DNA of 64,000 bases from Herbaspirillum seropedicae (GTDB lineage Bacteria > Pseudomonadota > Gammaproteobacteria > Burkholderiales > Burkholderiaceae_D), in contig NZ_CP011930.1 in assembly GCF_001040945.1 (NCBI RefSeq), positions 2,891,704 to 2,955,703 on the forward strand. The letters run 5' to 3'. Below, piece after piece: positions 8,812 through 18,040 of the stretch. Below the pieces are notes generated by a model. The model did not search any database and was not told where the DNA came from. It worked only from the letters and a program-made list of their open reading frames with translations. The position numbers and the translations under genes were made by a program. How positions within the stretch are numbered: the first letter of the stretch is position 1; every line of letters begins with the position of its first letter.

Positions 8812-9297
8812 TCAGGCGCAGTCCAGGGCGTAGAAGCGGGTATCGACCACCATCACCGGGAAAGCGGCAGGCAGTGTCTCCTGCGCGATCTGCCTGAAGC
8901 CATTCTTTTCATAGAAGCGGTGCGCGGCCAGGAACTTGGCTGTGGTGCCGAGAAAGATCTGGCGCACGCCCTGCGCCCGCGCCCAGGCCACCGCCCCTTC
9001 CAGCAAGCGCGCCGCCGTGCCATGTTCCCGGCCACGATGGCTGGCCGCCACGAACATCTTGCGCAGCGCCACTTGTTCATTGCCAATGTCGAGCAGCGCA
9101 ATCGTCCCGACCACCTTGCCCGCATCGAGCGCCACCCAGAAGTTGCCCCGCCCCTTCTGGTAGAAGCCGGGAATATCCTTCAGGTCGGGCTGGCCTTCCA
9201 GGGTGATGGGAATCTCGAACTCCTGTTGCTGGATCGGCAGGATGACCTCGACCACGCCGCTGGCGTGCTCGGGAGAAAAAGCGTGTATCTGGATCAT
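8812..9297 (-). CDS. GNAT-family N-acetyltransferase
   Basis: A 161-residue protein from ATG 9297. The acetyl-CoA-binding motif A is visible as RKMFVAASHRGREHGTAARLL near residues 83-103, with a preceding VGTIALLDIG strand and a closing HRFYEKNGFRQI element, the typical GNAT order. The substrate is unknown. It lies next to a second GNAT gene on the same strand, 44 bp apart, and converges with the aspartoacylase gene. Confidence 0.85.
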   Translation of the reverse strand: MIQIHAFSPEHASGVVEVILPIQQQEFEIPITLEGQPDLKDIPGFYQKGRGNFWVALDAGKVVGTIALLDIGNEQVALRKMFVAASHRGREHGTAARLLEGAVAWARAQGVRQIFLGTTAKFLAAHRFYEKNGFRQIAQETLPAAFPVMVVDTRFYALDCA

Positions 9298-9341
9298 GGA
9301 AGGCAATGTAATGTGTAATGCAGTGAGGGTGGCAGGTGGTC

Positions 9342-9758
9342 TCAGTCCACCAGCTCATGGCCGGGCGTCAGCTCCCAGCAGCGCGGGCTATGGGCGAAAC
9401 CGATATGGGCGTAATAATCGGTGGCTTCGGGCGCCGCCAGCAGGCGCAGGCGGCAGCGCGGCCCCAGGCGGCTGCGCGCATGGCGGATCAATTCCTTGCC
9501 GATGCCCTGGCGCTGGTAGCCGGTATCCACGGCCAGCTCCGACATGTAGCAGGCATAGACGAAATCGGTCACGCAGCGCGCTACGCCGATGAGGCGCTCG
9601 CCGTCCCAGGCAGTGGCGATGAGATTGCCGTGCTCGACCATGGCCTGCATGCAGGCGCGGTCGTCCAGTGGGCGGCGCTCTCCTAGCGAGGTGCGGGAGA
9701 GGATATCGATGAATTGCTCCACCGTGATGCGGTGGTCGGTGCGATAGACGATAGGCAT
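9342..9758 (-). CDS. GNAT-family N-acetyltransferase
   Basis: A 138-residue acetyltransferase. Motif A reads ELAVDTGYQRQGIGKELIRH with the Q-x-x-G-I-G-K pyrophosphate loop, and the C-terminal YYAHIGFAHSP element matches the GNAT fold. It is short but complete. The upstream 158 bp contain no other gene. It is probably transcribed together with the GNAT gene that follows it on the minus strand. Confidence 0.85.
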   Translation of the reverse strand: MPIVYRTDHRITVEQFIDILSRTSLGERRPLDDRACMQAMVEHGNLIATAWDGERLIGVARCVTDFVYACYMSELAVDTGYQRQGIGKELIRHARSRLGPRCRLRLLAAPEATDYYAHIGFAHSPRCWELTPGHELVD

Positions 9759-9916
9759 GCGCGGACTCGCTGGTGATCGAAGCCGCCCACGTTAACACAA
9801 AACGTCGACGCTCATCCAACAGCGGATCGCCCACGCAGGCATACCGCGCCAGGCCCGGGTTTCAGGCGTCAAACCAGGTCATGGTGCAGAAAACGTCAGC
9901 CCCTGCTCAATGGCTT

Positions 9917-10699
9917 TTACTGATTCTTCCATTGCGGACTGCGCTTTTCGAGGAAGGCCTGGACGCCTTCCCGCTGGTCTTGCGTATCGAAGAGATCGAC
10001 GAACAGTTCGCGTTCGGTCTGCAGGATCGTGCCCAGGGGATTGTGACGCGCTCCCTGGATCAGTTGCTTGCTGGCCGCCACCGACGAGGGGCTCTGCTTT
10101 TCCGCCTGCTGCGCCAAGGCCAGCGCACGCTCGCGGGCCTGGCCGCGCGGCACCACTTCTTCCACCAGGCCGATGCGCAGGGCGGTCTCGGCATTGACGC
10201 GCTCACCGCACAGGATCATGCGCTTGGCCCAGCCTTCGCCCACCAGCCAGGGCAGGTTCTGGGTGCCGCCCGCGCAGGGCAGCAAGCCCACGGCGGCTTC
10301 GGGCAAGGCCATCTGCGCCTGTTCTTCGGCGATGCGGATATCGCAGGCCAGCGCGCACTCCAGCCCGCCGCCCATGGCATAGCCATTGATGGCGGCAATG
10401 GAGACGCCGCGAAACGCCGACAAGGTCTCGAAGGCTTCACCGAAGCGCCGCGCCATCTCGCGCGCCATGGCCTTGTCGCCATCGGCGAAGAGTTTCAGGT
10501 CGGCGCCTGCCGAGAAAAATTTCTCGCCTTCGCCCGTCACGACCAGGGTGTAGATGTCGCGGTCGGCGTTGAGCTCCTTGACCAGGCGCGTCAGGTCGGC
10601 CAGCGCCGCGCGGGTCCAGGTATTGGCGGGCGGGTTGGACAGGGTCAGCACGGCGGTGTGTCCGGTCTTTTCCAGCTTCAGGTTGGTATAGGTGGTCAT
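9917..10699 (-). CDS. Enoyl-CoA hydratase/isomerase family protein
   Basis: A 260-residue crotonase-fold enzyme. Oxyanion-hole segments are FFSAGADLK near residues 60-70 and AMGGGLECALACDIRIAE near 105-122; LPEAAVGLLPCAGGTQ provides the catalytic glutamate region. It hydrates or isomerises a 2-enoyl-CoA. The gene starts 18 bp after the acyl-CoA dehydrogenase stop, so the two act in sequence: oxidation to enoyl-CoA, then hydration. A role in branched-chain or fatty acid breakdown is inferred from this pairing; chain-length specificity is not visible. Confidence 0.88.
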   Translation of the reverse strand: MTTYTNLKLEKTGHTAVLTLSNPPANTWTRAALADLTRLVKELNADRDIYTLVVTGEGEKFFSAGADLKLFADGDKAMAREMARRFGEAFETLSAFRGVSIAAINGYAMGGGLECALACDIRIAEEQAQMALPEAAVGLLPCAGGTQNLPWLVGEGWAKRMILCGERVNAETALRIGLVEEVVPRGQARERALALAQQAEKQSPSSVAASKQLIQGARHNPLGTILQTERELFVDLFDTQDQREGVQAFLEKRSPQWKNQ

Positions 10700-10717
10700 G
10701 CTCTTCCTTGCAATAGG

Positions 10718-11878
10718 TCAGCGGATGTCGTCGAGGTTGTCGCGGTCCAGCAGCTTGCGCGAGATGATGACGCGCATGATTTCATTGGTGCCCTCCAATA
10801 TCTGGTGCACGCGCACGTCGCGGAAATAGCGTTCCAGCGGGTATTCACGGATGTAGCCATAGCCGCCATGCAATTGCAGGGCCTCGTTGCAGACCCGGAA
10901 GCCCAGGTCGGTGGCCAGGCGCTTGGCCATGGCGCAATAGGTGGTGGCCTCGGGCGAACCGGCGTCCAGCTTGGTGGCGGCCAGGCGCACCATCTGGCGC
11001 GCAGCCACCAGCTCGGTCTGCATGTCGGCCAGCTTGAATTGCAGCGCCTGGAAATCGGCGATGGGGCGGCCGAACTGCTTACGCTCCTTCATGTAGGCAT
11101 GGGCCGCATCCAGCGCCGCCTGGGCCGCGCCCACCGAACAGGTGGCGATGTTGATGCGCCCGCCATCGAGCCCCTTCATGGCAAAGATGAAGCCCTGCCC
11201 TTCTTGCCCCAGCAGATGATCCGCCGGCACCTTGACGTTGTCGAAGCTGATGGTGCGGGTAGGCTGGCTGTTCCAGCCCATCTTGCTTTCCTTCTTGCCA
11301 TAGCTGACGCCTGGCGCATTGCCCGGCACCACGATGGCCGAGACCCCGCGTGCGCCTTCGCCGCCGGTGCGCGCCATCACCACCAGCACGTCGGTGCTGC
11401 CCGCGCCGGAGATGAAGGCCTTGGAACCGTTGAGGACATAATGGCCGTCCTCCAGCCGCGCAGTGGTCTTGAGCGAGGCCGCATCGGAACCGGAACCGGG
11501 CTCGGTCAGGCAGTAGGAGCCTATCTTGCGGCCCGCCGCCAACTGTTCGCACCATTGCGCCTTCAGCGAAGGCTGGCCCCAGCTGGCGATCATCCAGCTG
11601 ACCATGTTGTGGATGGTGAGGTAGGCCGCCGTCGAGGTGCAGGCCCGCGCCAGTTCTTCAAAGACCACCGTGGCGTCCAGGCGCGAGAGGCCCAGGCCGC
11701 CATCGGCTTCGGGCGTGTAGAGCCCGCAGAAACCCAGCTCGCCCGCCTTGGCAATCACGTCCAGGGGGAAATGCGCCTCCTCGTCCCACTTGGCGGCGAA
11801 GGGCGCCATCTCGCCCGCCGCGAAGTCGCGTGCGCTCTGCTGGAAGGCGAGCTGGTCCTGGTTCAGTTCAAAATCCAT
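10718..11878 (-). CDS. Acyl-CoA dehydrogenase
   Basis: A 386-residue FAD-dependent acyl-CoA dehydrogenase. The signature YCLTEPGSGSDAASLKT lies near residues 117-135, the FAD-binding RTISFDNVKVPADHLLG near 218-235, and the C-terminal QILEGTNEIMRVIISRKLL holds the region with the usual catalytic glutamate. Length and features resemble short/branched-chain and isobutyryl-CoA dehydrogenases. It forms a tight operon with the enoyl-CoA hydratase downstream. The fused indolepyruvate oxidoreductase upstream (136 bp away, same strand) would supply aryl- or acyl-CoA from amino-acid-derived 2-oxoacids, but a shared pathway is inference. Confidence 0.9.
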   Translation of the reverse strand: MDFELNQDQLAFQQSARDFAAGEMAPFAAKWDEEAHFPLDVIAKAGELGFCGLYTPEADGGLGLSRLDATVVFEELARACTSTAAYLTIHNMVSWMIASWGQPSLKAQWCEQLAAGRKIGSYCLTEPGSGSDAASLKTTARLEDGHYVLNGSKAFISGAGSTDVLVVMARTGGEGARGVSAIVVPGNAPGVSYGKKESKMGWNSQPTRTISFDNVKVPADHLLGQEGQGFIFAMKGLDGGRINIATCSVGAAQAALDAAHAYMKERKQFGRPIADFQALQFKLADMQTELVAARQMVRLAATKLDAGSPEATTYCAMAKRLATDLGFRVCNEALQLHGGYGYIREYPLERYFRDVRVHQILEGTNEIMRVIISRKLLDRDNLDDIR

Positions 11879-12014
11879 GCTTGTCTCCTGTTCGTTGTCT
11901 TGTCTTGGCCTTGCGGGCTCAGGGTATCCCGCCAGTGGCCTGTAGCTTAATGGAAATCATGCAGGGCAGTTGTCACTGGCGCGACATTGATAACGACAGC
12001 GCGCCAGCCTCGGC

Positions 12015-15000
12015 TCAGGCCGCCTCTTCCAGCCTTGACTGGCCGGCCTGTGCGAACACCGCCAGCAATTGCTGCTGGCGCGTGCGCATGGCGTGCACAG
12101 CCTTCAGCTTGACGTGACCGTAGCCGCGCACCTGTTCCGGCAATTGCGCCAGTTCGATGGCCGTGGCCAGGTTGGCGGCCGTCAGGCGCGGCAGCAGATC
12201 CAGCACCAGTTGGCGGTATTGGACGATCAGCTCGCGCTCCATGCGCCGTTCTTCGGTGTGGCCGAACAGGTCCAGCAGCCCGCCGCGCAGGCCCTTCATG
12301 CGCGCCAGCAGCTTGAAGGCCTGCATCACCCAGCCGCCGTAGCGCGCCTTGAGCAGGTGGCCCTGGCCATCCTTGCGGGCCAGGAGGGGGGGCGCGAGAT
12401 GGAAGCTGAGGCTGAAGTCGCCCTCGAACTGCTGCGCCAGCTCCTTCTGGAACTGGCCATTGGTATAGAGCCGCGCGACTTCGTATTCATCCTTGTAGGC
12501 CATCAACCTGGAGAGGTTGCGCGCCACCGCCGTGGCCAATTTGTCGCTGCCCAGCGCCGCCTCGGCGGCACGCACGGCCTCGACCACTTCCAGGAACTGG
12601 GCGGCATAGGCGGCGTCCTGGTAGTCGGTGAGCAGGCTCACGCGGCGCTTGATGAGCTGGTCCAGGCTTTGCGGCAGATGCAGCAGCACCGGTTGCGCCG
12701 GCACGGCGATCTGTTCCACCCTGGCCAGATCGACGGCGGCGCGGCGGCCCCAGGCAAAGGCGGTCTTGTTGGCCTGCACGGCCACGCCGTTGAGCTCGAT
12801 GGCGCGCAGCAGCGACGCCTCCGTCAACGGCAGTTCGCCGCGCTGCCAGGCATAGCCCAGCATGAAGAGGTTGGTGGCGATGGAGTCGCCCATGAGGGCG
12901 GTGGCCAGGCGGGTGGCGTCGATGAAGTCGGCCTGCTGGCCCACCGATTCGACGATGAGCGCCTTGACCTCCTCGACCGGGAATTCCCAGTCCGGATTCC
13001 TGGCGAACTGACCCGGCGGTTGCTGGTGCAGGTTGACCACCGCCCGGGTGCGACCGGGCCGCATCTTGGAAATGGCGTCGAAGGCGCCCGCAGTGAGCAT
13101 GTCGCAACCCAGCACCAGATCGGCTTCGCCGGTGGCGATGCGCTGGGCGCGGATGGCGTCGCGACGTGCAGCGATGCGCACGTGGGAAGTCACCGAACCA
13201 TTCTTTTGCGACATGCCCGTCATGTCCAGCACCGACGCGCCCTTGCCTTCCAGGTGCGCGGCCATGCCCATGAGCGCGCCGATGGTGATGACGCCGGTGC
13301 CGCCGATGCCATTGATGAGGATGTTGAAGGGCGTGTCGCAGGCCGGCAAGACCGGTTGCGGCAAGAGGCCGAAGTCATCGCGCTCTTCCTGCCGGGAGAC
13401 GCCGGTGCGCGACTTCCTGAGCTTACCGCCAGTGACCGTCACGAAGCTGGGGCAGAAGCCCTTCACGCAAGAATAATCCTTGTTGCAGGAAGACTGGTCG
13501 ATGACGCGCTTGCGTCCCAGATCGGTTTCCAGCGGCAGGATGGAGGTGCAGTTCGATTGCACGCCGCAATCGCCGCAGCCCTCGCAGACGGCGGCGTTGA
13601 TGAAGAGCCGCTGGTTGGGATCGGGATAGTCCCCTTTCTTGCGGCGGCGGCGCTTCTCGGCGGCGCAGGTCTGGTCATAGATGATGACGGTGACGCCAGG
13701 CAGCTCGCGCAGTTCGCGCTGGACCGCATCCATGTCCTTGCGGTCATGCACCGTGACGGCGGCGGGCAGGCTGCTGCGATCAGCGTAGCGGCCTGGGTCT
13801 TCAGAGACCAACGCAATGCGCTGCACGCCTTCAGCGGCCATCTGCTGGGCGATCATCGGCACCGACACCGTGCCATCGACGGGCTGGCCGCCGGTCATGG
13901 CCACGGCATCGTTGTAGAGGATCTTGTAGGTCATGTTGACCTTGGCTGCGACGGCGGCGCGGATGGCCAGGTAGCCCGAATGGAAATAGGTGCCATCGCC
14001 CAGGTTGGCGAACACATGCGGCACCTTGGAGAAAGGCGCCTGCCCGATCCAGGGCGCGCCCTCGCCGCCCATGTGGGTGGTCAGCTTGTTGAATTCGGGA
14101 TAGATGGCCGTGGCCATCACATGGCAACCGATGCCGGCCAGGGCGAAGCTGCCCTCGGGCACCCGGGTCGAACTGTTGTGCGGGCAGCCCGAACAGTAAT
14201 AGGCCGGCCGCGGCGGTGTGTTGACGGCCTTGGACAGCACCGCGTCCTTGGCGTCGAGGAAGGCCAGGCGCGCCTTGATCAGGTCGCTGGTATGGAAACG
14301 CGCGATGCGCGCGGCGATCACGCGGGCAATCTGCGCCACCGAAAAATCGGCCTTGGAAGTCAGCAGCCACTCGCCGCGCGGGGCCACCCACTCGCCCTTC
14401 TCGTCGAACTTGCCGATCACGCGCGGGCGCACATCGTCGCGCCAGTTGTAGAGCTGTTCCTTGAGCTGATACTCGACCATCTGGCGTTTTTCTTCCACCA
14501 CCAGGATTTCGTCCAGGCCCTGGGCGAACTCGCGCACGCCATCCGGTTCCAGCGGCCAAGGCATCGATACCTTGAACAGGCGCAGGCCGATCTCGGCCGC
14601 AAAGGCTTCGTCGATGCCCAGTTCGGACAAGGCCTCCAGCACATCGAGATAGGATTTGCCGGAGGCGATGATGCCCAGCCGCGCCTTGGGGCTATCGATC
14701 ATCACGCGGTTGAGGCGATTGGCGCGGGCGTAGGCGAGCGCGGCATAGATCTTGTAGTCCTGCATCAGCGCTTCCTGCTTGCGCGCCTGTACGCCCAGCG
14801 TGTCGGTGGAGAGCCGTGCGTTGAGCCCGCCTTCGGGCATGACGAAGTCGCTGGGCAGCCTGATCTGGACGCGGAAGGGATCGGCATCCACCGAGGCGCT
14901 CGACTCGACCGTATCGGCCAGCGCCTTGAAGCCCACCACGCAGCCGGAATAGCGCGACATGGCCCAGCCATGCAGGCCCAGGTCCAGGTATTCCTGCACA

Positions 15001-15719
15001 TTGCAGGGATAGAGCATCGGGATCATCGATGCCGAGAAGATGTGGTCGGACTGGTGCGGCAGCGTCGACGAGTAGGCGCCGTGGTCATCCCCCGCCACCA
15101 GCAGCACGCCGCCATGGGCCGAGGTGCCGGCATGGTTCATGTGCTTCAACACATCGCCGCAGCGATCCACGCCGGGCCCCTTGCCGTACCACATGGCGTA
15201 GACGCCGTCATAGTCGGAAGGGCCGATCAGCTTGACCTGCTGCGTCCCCCATACGGCGGTGGCGGCCATGTCTTCGTTCACGCCCGGCTGGAACTTCACG
15301 CGATGCGCCGCCAGATGCGGCTGGGCGTGCCAGAGCGCCTCATCCAGTCCGCCCAGGGGCGAACCGCGATAGCCGGAAATGAAACCGGCCGTATTGAGTC
15401 CCGCCGCCCGGTCGCGGATCTGCTGCAGCAGCGGCAGGCGCACCAGGGCCTGGATGCCGGAGAGATAGATGGCGCCGGTCGTGGCGGTGTATTTGTCGTC
15501 CAGGCTGACCGGGGCCAGCGGGACATCATCGGTAGAGGATGCGAGGACGGTAGGCAAGCCGTCTTTCGCAAGGGGGTCCGCTGCCGGAGTATCGGAAGAC
15601 TCCGGAGAAGGGACCGGCCAGTGAGCGCTCACTTGGGTCGCAGCCTGGTCGCAGCCGCCAACGCCTTCTACGGTAGGCGTGGTCGCTGCGGCAGGCTCAG
15701 CTGCCGAACGGATCTGCAT
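12015..15719 (-). CDS. ior: Fused indolepyruvate ferredoxin oxidoreductase
   Basis: A 1234-residue single-chain 2-oxoacid:ferredoxin oxidoreductase of the fused IorA-IorB type. It decarboxylates aryl or branched 2-oxoacids to acyl-CoA with thiamine diphosphate. Order seen: pyrimidine-binding domain (about 40-420), CSGCPHN near 506, the ThDP site NLGDGTYFHSG near 568, an Fe-S segment with CEGCGDCG and later Cys pairs (about 700-745), and the gamma domain NGIGGTGVITIGALMG near 800. The C-terminus carries the extra domain of the proteobacterial fused form. ATG 15719 has GGAGA upstream; an in-frame ATG at 15785 is less likely. It faces the phzF gene across a 346-bp regulatory region. Confidence 0.9.
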   Translation of the reverse strand: MQIRSAAEPAAATTPTVEGVGGCDQAATQVSAHWPVPSPESSDTPAADPLAKDGLPTVLASSTDDVPLAPVSLDDKYTATTGAIYLSGIQALVRLPLLQQIRDRAAGLNTAGFISGYRGSPLGGLDEALWHAQPHLAAHRVKFQPGVNEDMAATAVWGTQQVKLIGPSDYDGVYAMWYGKGPGVDRCGDVLKHMNHAGTSAHGGVLLVAGDDHGAYSSTLPHQSDHIFSASMIPMLYPCNVQEYLDLGLHGWAMSRYSGCVVGFKALADTVESSASVDADPFRVQIRLPSDFVMPEGGLNARLSTDTLGVQARKQEALMQDYKIYAALAYARANRLNRVMIDSPKARLGIIASGKSYLDVLEALSELGIDEAFAAEIGLRLFKVSMPWPLEPDGVREFAQGLDEILVVEEKRQMVEYQLKEQLYNWRDDVRPRVIGKFDEKGEWVAPRGEWLLTSKADFSVAQIARVIAARIARFHTSDLIKARLAFLDAKDAVLSKAVNTPPRPAYYCSGCPHNSSTRVPEGSFALAGIGCHVMATAIYPEFNKLTTHMGGEGAPWIGQAPFSKVPHVFANLGDGTYFHSGYLAIRAAVAAKVNMTYKILYNDAVAMTGGQPVDGTVSVPMIAQQMAAEGVQRIALVSEDPGRYADRSSLPAAVTVHDRKDMDAVQRELRELPGVTVIIYDQTCAAEKRRRRKKGDYPDPNQRLFINAAVCEGCGDCGVQSNCTSILPLETDLGRKRVIDQSSCNKDYSCVKGFCPSFVTVTGGKLRKSRTGVSRQEERDDFGLLPQPVLPACDTPFNILINGIGGTGVITIGALMGMAAHLEGKGASVLDMTGMSQKNGSVTSHVRIAARRDAIRAQRIATGEADLVLGCDMLTAGAFDAISKMRPGRTRAVVNLHQQPPGQFARNPDWEFPVEEVKALIVESVGQQADFIDATRLATALMGDSIATNLFMLGYAWQRGELPLTEASLLRAIELNGVAVQANKTAFAWGRRAAVDLARVEQIAVPAQPVLLHLPQSLDQLIKRRVSLLTDYQDAAYAAQFLEVVEAVRAAEAALGSDKLATAVARNLSRLMAYKDEYEVARLYTNGQFQKELAQQFEGDFSLSFHLAPPLLARKDGQGHLLKARYGGWVMQAFKLLARMKGLRGGLLDLFGHTEERRMERELIVQYRQLVLDLLPRLTAANLATAIELAQLPEQVRGYGHVKLKAVHAMRTRQQQLLAVFAQAGQSRLEEAA

Positions 15720-15949
15720 TGCTTGTCTCCAAAATTTTTGTTTCAGATAGCGTCTGCCATTACTGCGCCGGGTACGGTGCATCACTGCCAGACACTTCGA
15801 CCGTGGTAGCGGTCAACACAACAATCTCCGTCTCGAAAACTGCTGTGACTGAAGTCTATCTGCAGGGCGGGCCAGGCAGGAAATACCGAATGAGGATGGG
15901 GATATAAGTAAAAACTATACCCGCCGAGGAATGCCGCCAAGCGTGCCGC

Positions 15950-16045
15950 AACTGTATCGTTGACGGTGATGGAACTGTACCTGTCGGGTGGCCAAGGTGA
16001 CCGATACAATCGACCTCACTGTACAGTCCAATTCAATACAGCTCA
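15950..16045 (+). promoter_or_regulatory. Cluster of CTGTA half-sites and inverted repeat upstream of phzF
   Basis: CTGTA occurs at 15952 (CTGTATCG), 15975 (CTGTACCT) and 16019 (CTGTACAG, self-complementary), and in reverse at 16037-16041. TGTATCG at 15953-15959 and CGATACA at 16002-16008 form a perfect inverted repeat. This density suggests an operator, perhaps for a MocR/GntR-type protein, but no such regulator is coded in the window. Confidence 0.4.
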
Positions 16046-16065
16046 TCCCGATCAAGAGGAAGACC

Positions 16066-16956
16066 ATGCCTGCCACCTACGCCTATCGCCTGCTCAACGT
16101 CTTCGCCGAATCGACCTTCGGCGGCAATCCCCTGTGCGTGTTCGAAGACGCCCGTGGCCTGGATGACGCCACCATGCTGGCGCTGGCGCTGCAATTCAAT
16201 CTCTCCGAGACCACCTTCATCCTGCCCTCGACCGTGGCCGATGCGCGGGTGCGCATCTTCACCACCGGCTACGAGATGCCCTTCGCCGGCCATCCCACCC
16301 TGGGCAGCGCTCACGTCGTGCGCGACTTGCTGGGCTGTGGCGATGCACTGACGCTGGAGTTCAAGGCCGGGGTCGTGCCGGTGCAGGCGCGCGGCGATAT
16401 CTGGACCTTCACCGCGCCCTGCCCCGGCGGCCCCAGGATCACCCCGGCCGCACTCTCGCGCGCCCAGACGGCAGCACTGCTGGGCTTGCAGGAGAGCGAT
16501 CTGGCCGGCGATCCGGTGTGGGTCGATACCGGCGCCGACCAGTTCCTGGTGCCGCTGAAGACGCCCGAGGCGGTGCGCCGCGCCCAGCCCGACAGCAGCC
16601 GTCTGGACCAGTGGCCGGTCAGCAGCCTCGGGCGCAAGACCGCCTACCTGTTCGCCTTCGATCCTGCCGAACCTGGCCAGGTGCTGTCGCGCTATTTCTT
16701 TACCAAGCAAGGCGGCGGCGTGGCCGAAGACCCGGGCACCGGTTCGGCCTGCGCCAACCTGGGTGCTTGGCTCCTTGCCAATGGCCACCCCTTGCCGGCG
16801 CGCCATGCCATCGACCAGGGAGCGGCGGTGGAGCGCCCTTCCCGTCTGTACCTGGACGTATCCGAGGAAGGCGCGATCCGCGTCGGCGGGCGCGTCATCG
16901 AGATCGGGCGCGGCACGGTCAGCATCGAACCGGTGGGACGCACCCTGCTGGCCTGA
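16066..16956 (+). CDS. PhzF family isomerase/epimerase-like protein
   Basis: A 296-residue PhzF protein, a two-lobed diaminopimelate-epimerase fold. The catalytic glutamate of the family is E48 in NLSETTF, and the second lobe has the DPGTGSACANLGAWLL phosphate/substrate loop. The start at 16066 is favoured by AGAGGAAG just upstream and by the standard N-terminus (YRLLNVFAESTFGGNPLCVF). Family members isomerise small acids, but most have unknown substrates; no phenazine genes are near. It is divergent from the fused IOR gene and convergent with the LysR gene, 21 bp between stops. Confidence 0.9.
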   Translation: MPATYAYRLLNVFAESTFGGNPLCVFEDARGLDDATMLALALQFNLSETTFILPSTVADARVRIFTTGYEMPFAGHPTLGSAHVVRDLLGCGDALTLEFKAGVVPVQARGDIWTFTAPCPGGPRITPAALSRAQTAALLGLQESDLAGDPVWVDTGADQFLVPLKTPEAVRRAQPDSSRLDQWPVSSLGRKTAYLFAFDPAEPGQVLSRYFFTKQGGGVAEDPGTGSACANLGAWLLANGHPLPARHAIDQGAAVERPSRLYLDVSEEGAIRVGGRVIEIGRGTVSIEPVGRTLLA

Positions 16957-16977
16957 TGTCCTCTCGTGCTGACCGCA

Positions 16978-17901
16978 TCAACGGGTCAGGCCGCCTTCCT
17001 GGGTCAGCGGGAAGATCAGGGCATGCAGCCAGTCCATGAACCCAGCCAGCCGCGCCGGCACATGGCGACGGCTGGCATAGAGCAGGCTCACCGGCATGGG
17101 GGCGGGACGGTATTGCGGCAACACCTCGACCACGTGGCCGCCATCGAGCATCTGGCGCTTCTGTGCGCCCACCAACGGCAACTGGATCAGGCCCAGCCCA
17201 GCCAGGCAGGCGGCGTAATAGGTCTCGGTGCTGTTGACGGTGATGCTGCCGGCCATGGGCAGGCTGCGCGTCTGCTGGCCGTCGAACCATTCCCAGCCGG
17301 GTGAACGCCCACCCAGCACCTGGCGGTAATGCACCAGCCGGTGCTGGGCCAGGTCCTCCAACGTCTGCGGGGTGCCGTAACGCCGCAGATATTCCGGGCT
17401 GGCGCAATTGATCTGCACCAGATGGCCGATGGGACGGGCCACCAGCGAGGAGTCGTCCAGCGTGCCGGTGCGCAGCACGCAATCAAAGCCCTCGGCCACC
17501 AAGTCCACGCGGCGGTCGCTGGCCGACAGCTCGATCTCCAGTTGCGGATGCTTGTCAAGGAAGCTCGGCAAGGCCGGCAGCACCACCTCGCGCGCCATGG
17601 CGCTGGACATGTCCACCCGCAACCGGCCGCTCAAGGCCTGGGCGCCGTCGTGGAACATGCCCCGCAGCGACTCGAACTCATCCAGCAATTCCCTGCTGCG
17701 CCGGTAGAAGGCTTCGCCGTCGGCGGTCAGTTGCACCCGCCGGGTGGTGCGCTGGAGCAGGCGCGTGCCCAGCATCTGTTCCAGTTGCTGGATGGCCAGC
17801 GATACGCTGGCATTGGGCAGGCCCAGCTGGCGCGCCGCGCCACTGAAGCTGGCCAGTTCGGCCACGCGCTGGAAGATCCTGAGGGTGTCTAGCTGATGCA
17901 T
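16978..17901 (-). CDS. LysR-family transcriptional regulator
   Basis: A 307-residue LysR protein. The N-terminal winged helix-turn-helix is intact (LRIFQRVAELASFSGAARQLGLPNASVSLAIQQLEQMLG reading in short segments, residues 6-44), followed by RLLQRTTRRVQLTADG. The effector domain is typical of the group that regulates SDR or quinone-reductase genes. It is divergent from an SDR gene at 18041 with 139 bp between, the classical LysR layout, so the SDR is the likely target. The effector is unknown. Confidence 0.92.
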   Translation of the reverse strand: MHQLDTLRIFQRVAELASFSGAARQLGLPNASVSLAIQQLEQMLGTRLLQRTTRRVQLTADGEAFYRRSRELLDEFESLRGMFHDGAQALSGRLRVDMSSAMAREVVLPALPSFLDKHPQLEIELSASDRRVDLVAEGFDCVLRTGTLDDSSLVARPIGHLVQINCASPEYLRRYGTPQTLEDLAQHRLVHYRQVLGGRSPGWEWFDGQQTRSLPMAGSITVNSTETYYAACLAGLGLIQLPLVGAQKRQMLDGGHVVEVLPQYRPAPMPVSLLYASRRHVPARLAGFMDWLHALIFPLTQEGGLTR

Positions 17902-18040
17902 GATCCTGCCCGGTCGTTGAGGGTTGATTATTATTGGATATTGAAAAGTCTAATAGCAATTGCGAAATTTATTAAGAAAAATCTTCTCAATATACTGGGC
18001 TCCGTTGTCCATCCCATCACCCGCAACCAAGGAGCCCGAC
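17902..18040. promoter_or_regulatory. Divergent LysR/SDR promoter region
   Basis: An AT-rich 139-bp gap between the divergent LysR and SDR genes. It contains the palindrome GCAATTGC at 17956-17963 in an A/T-rich context, and TATACT at 17991-17996 as a possible -10 for the SDR. LysR-type operators are expected here. The exact box is not certain. Confidence 0.4.

Noticed and set aside
9773-11950. Long plus-strand open frame opposite enoyl-CoA hydratase and acyl-CoA dehydrogenase.
   Set aside because: Antisense shadow of two well-recognised genes.
12069-15809. Very long open frame on the plus strand opposite the fused oxidoreductase.
   Set aside because: It is a GC-driven shadow: composition is rich in His, Gln, Arg and Gly with no family motifs, while the minus strand reads a complete enzyme.
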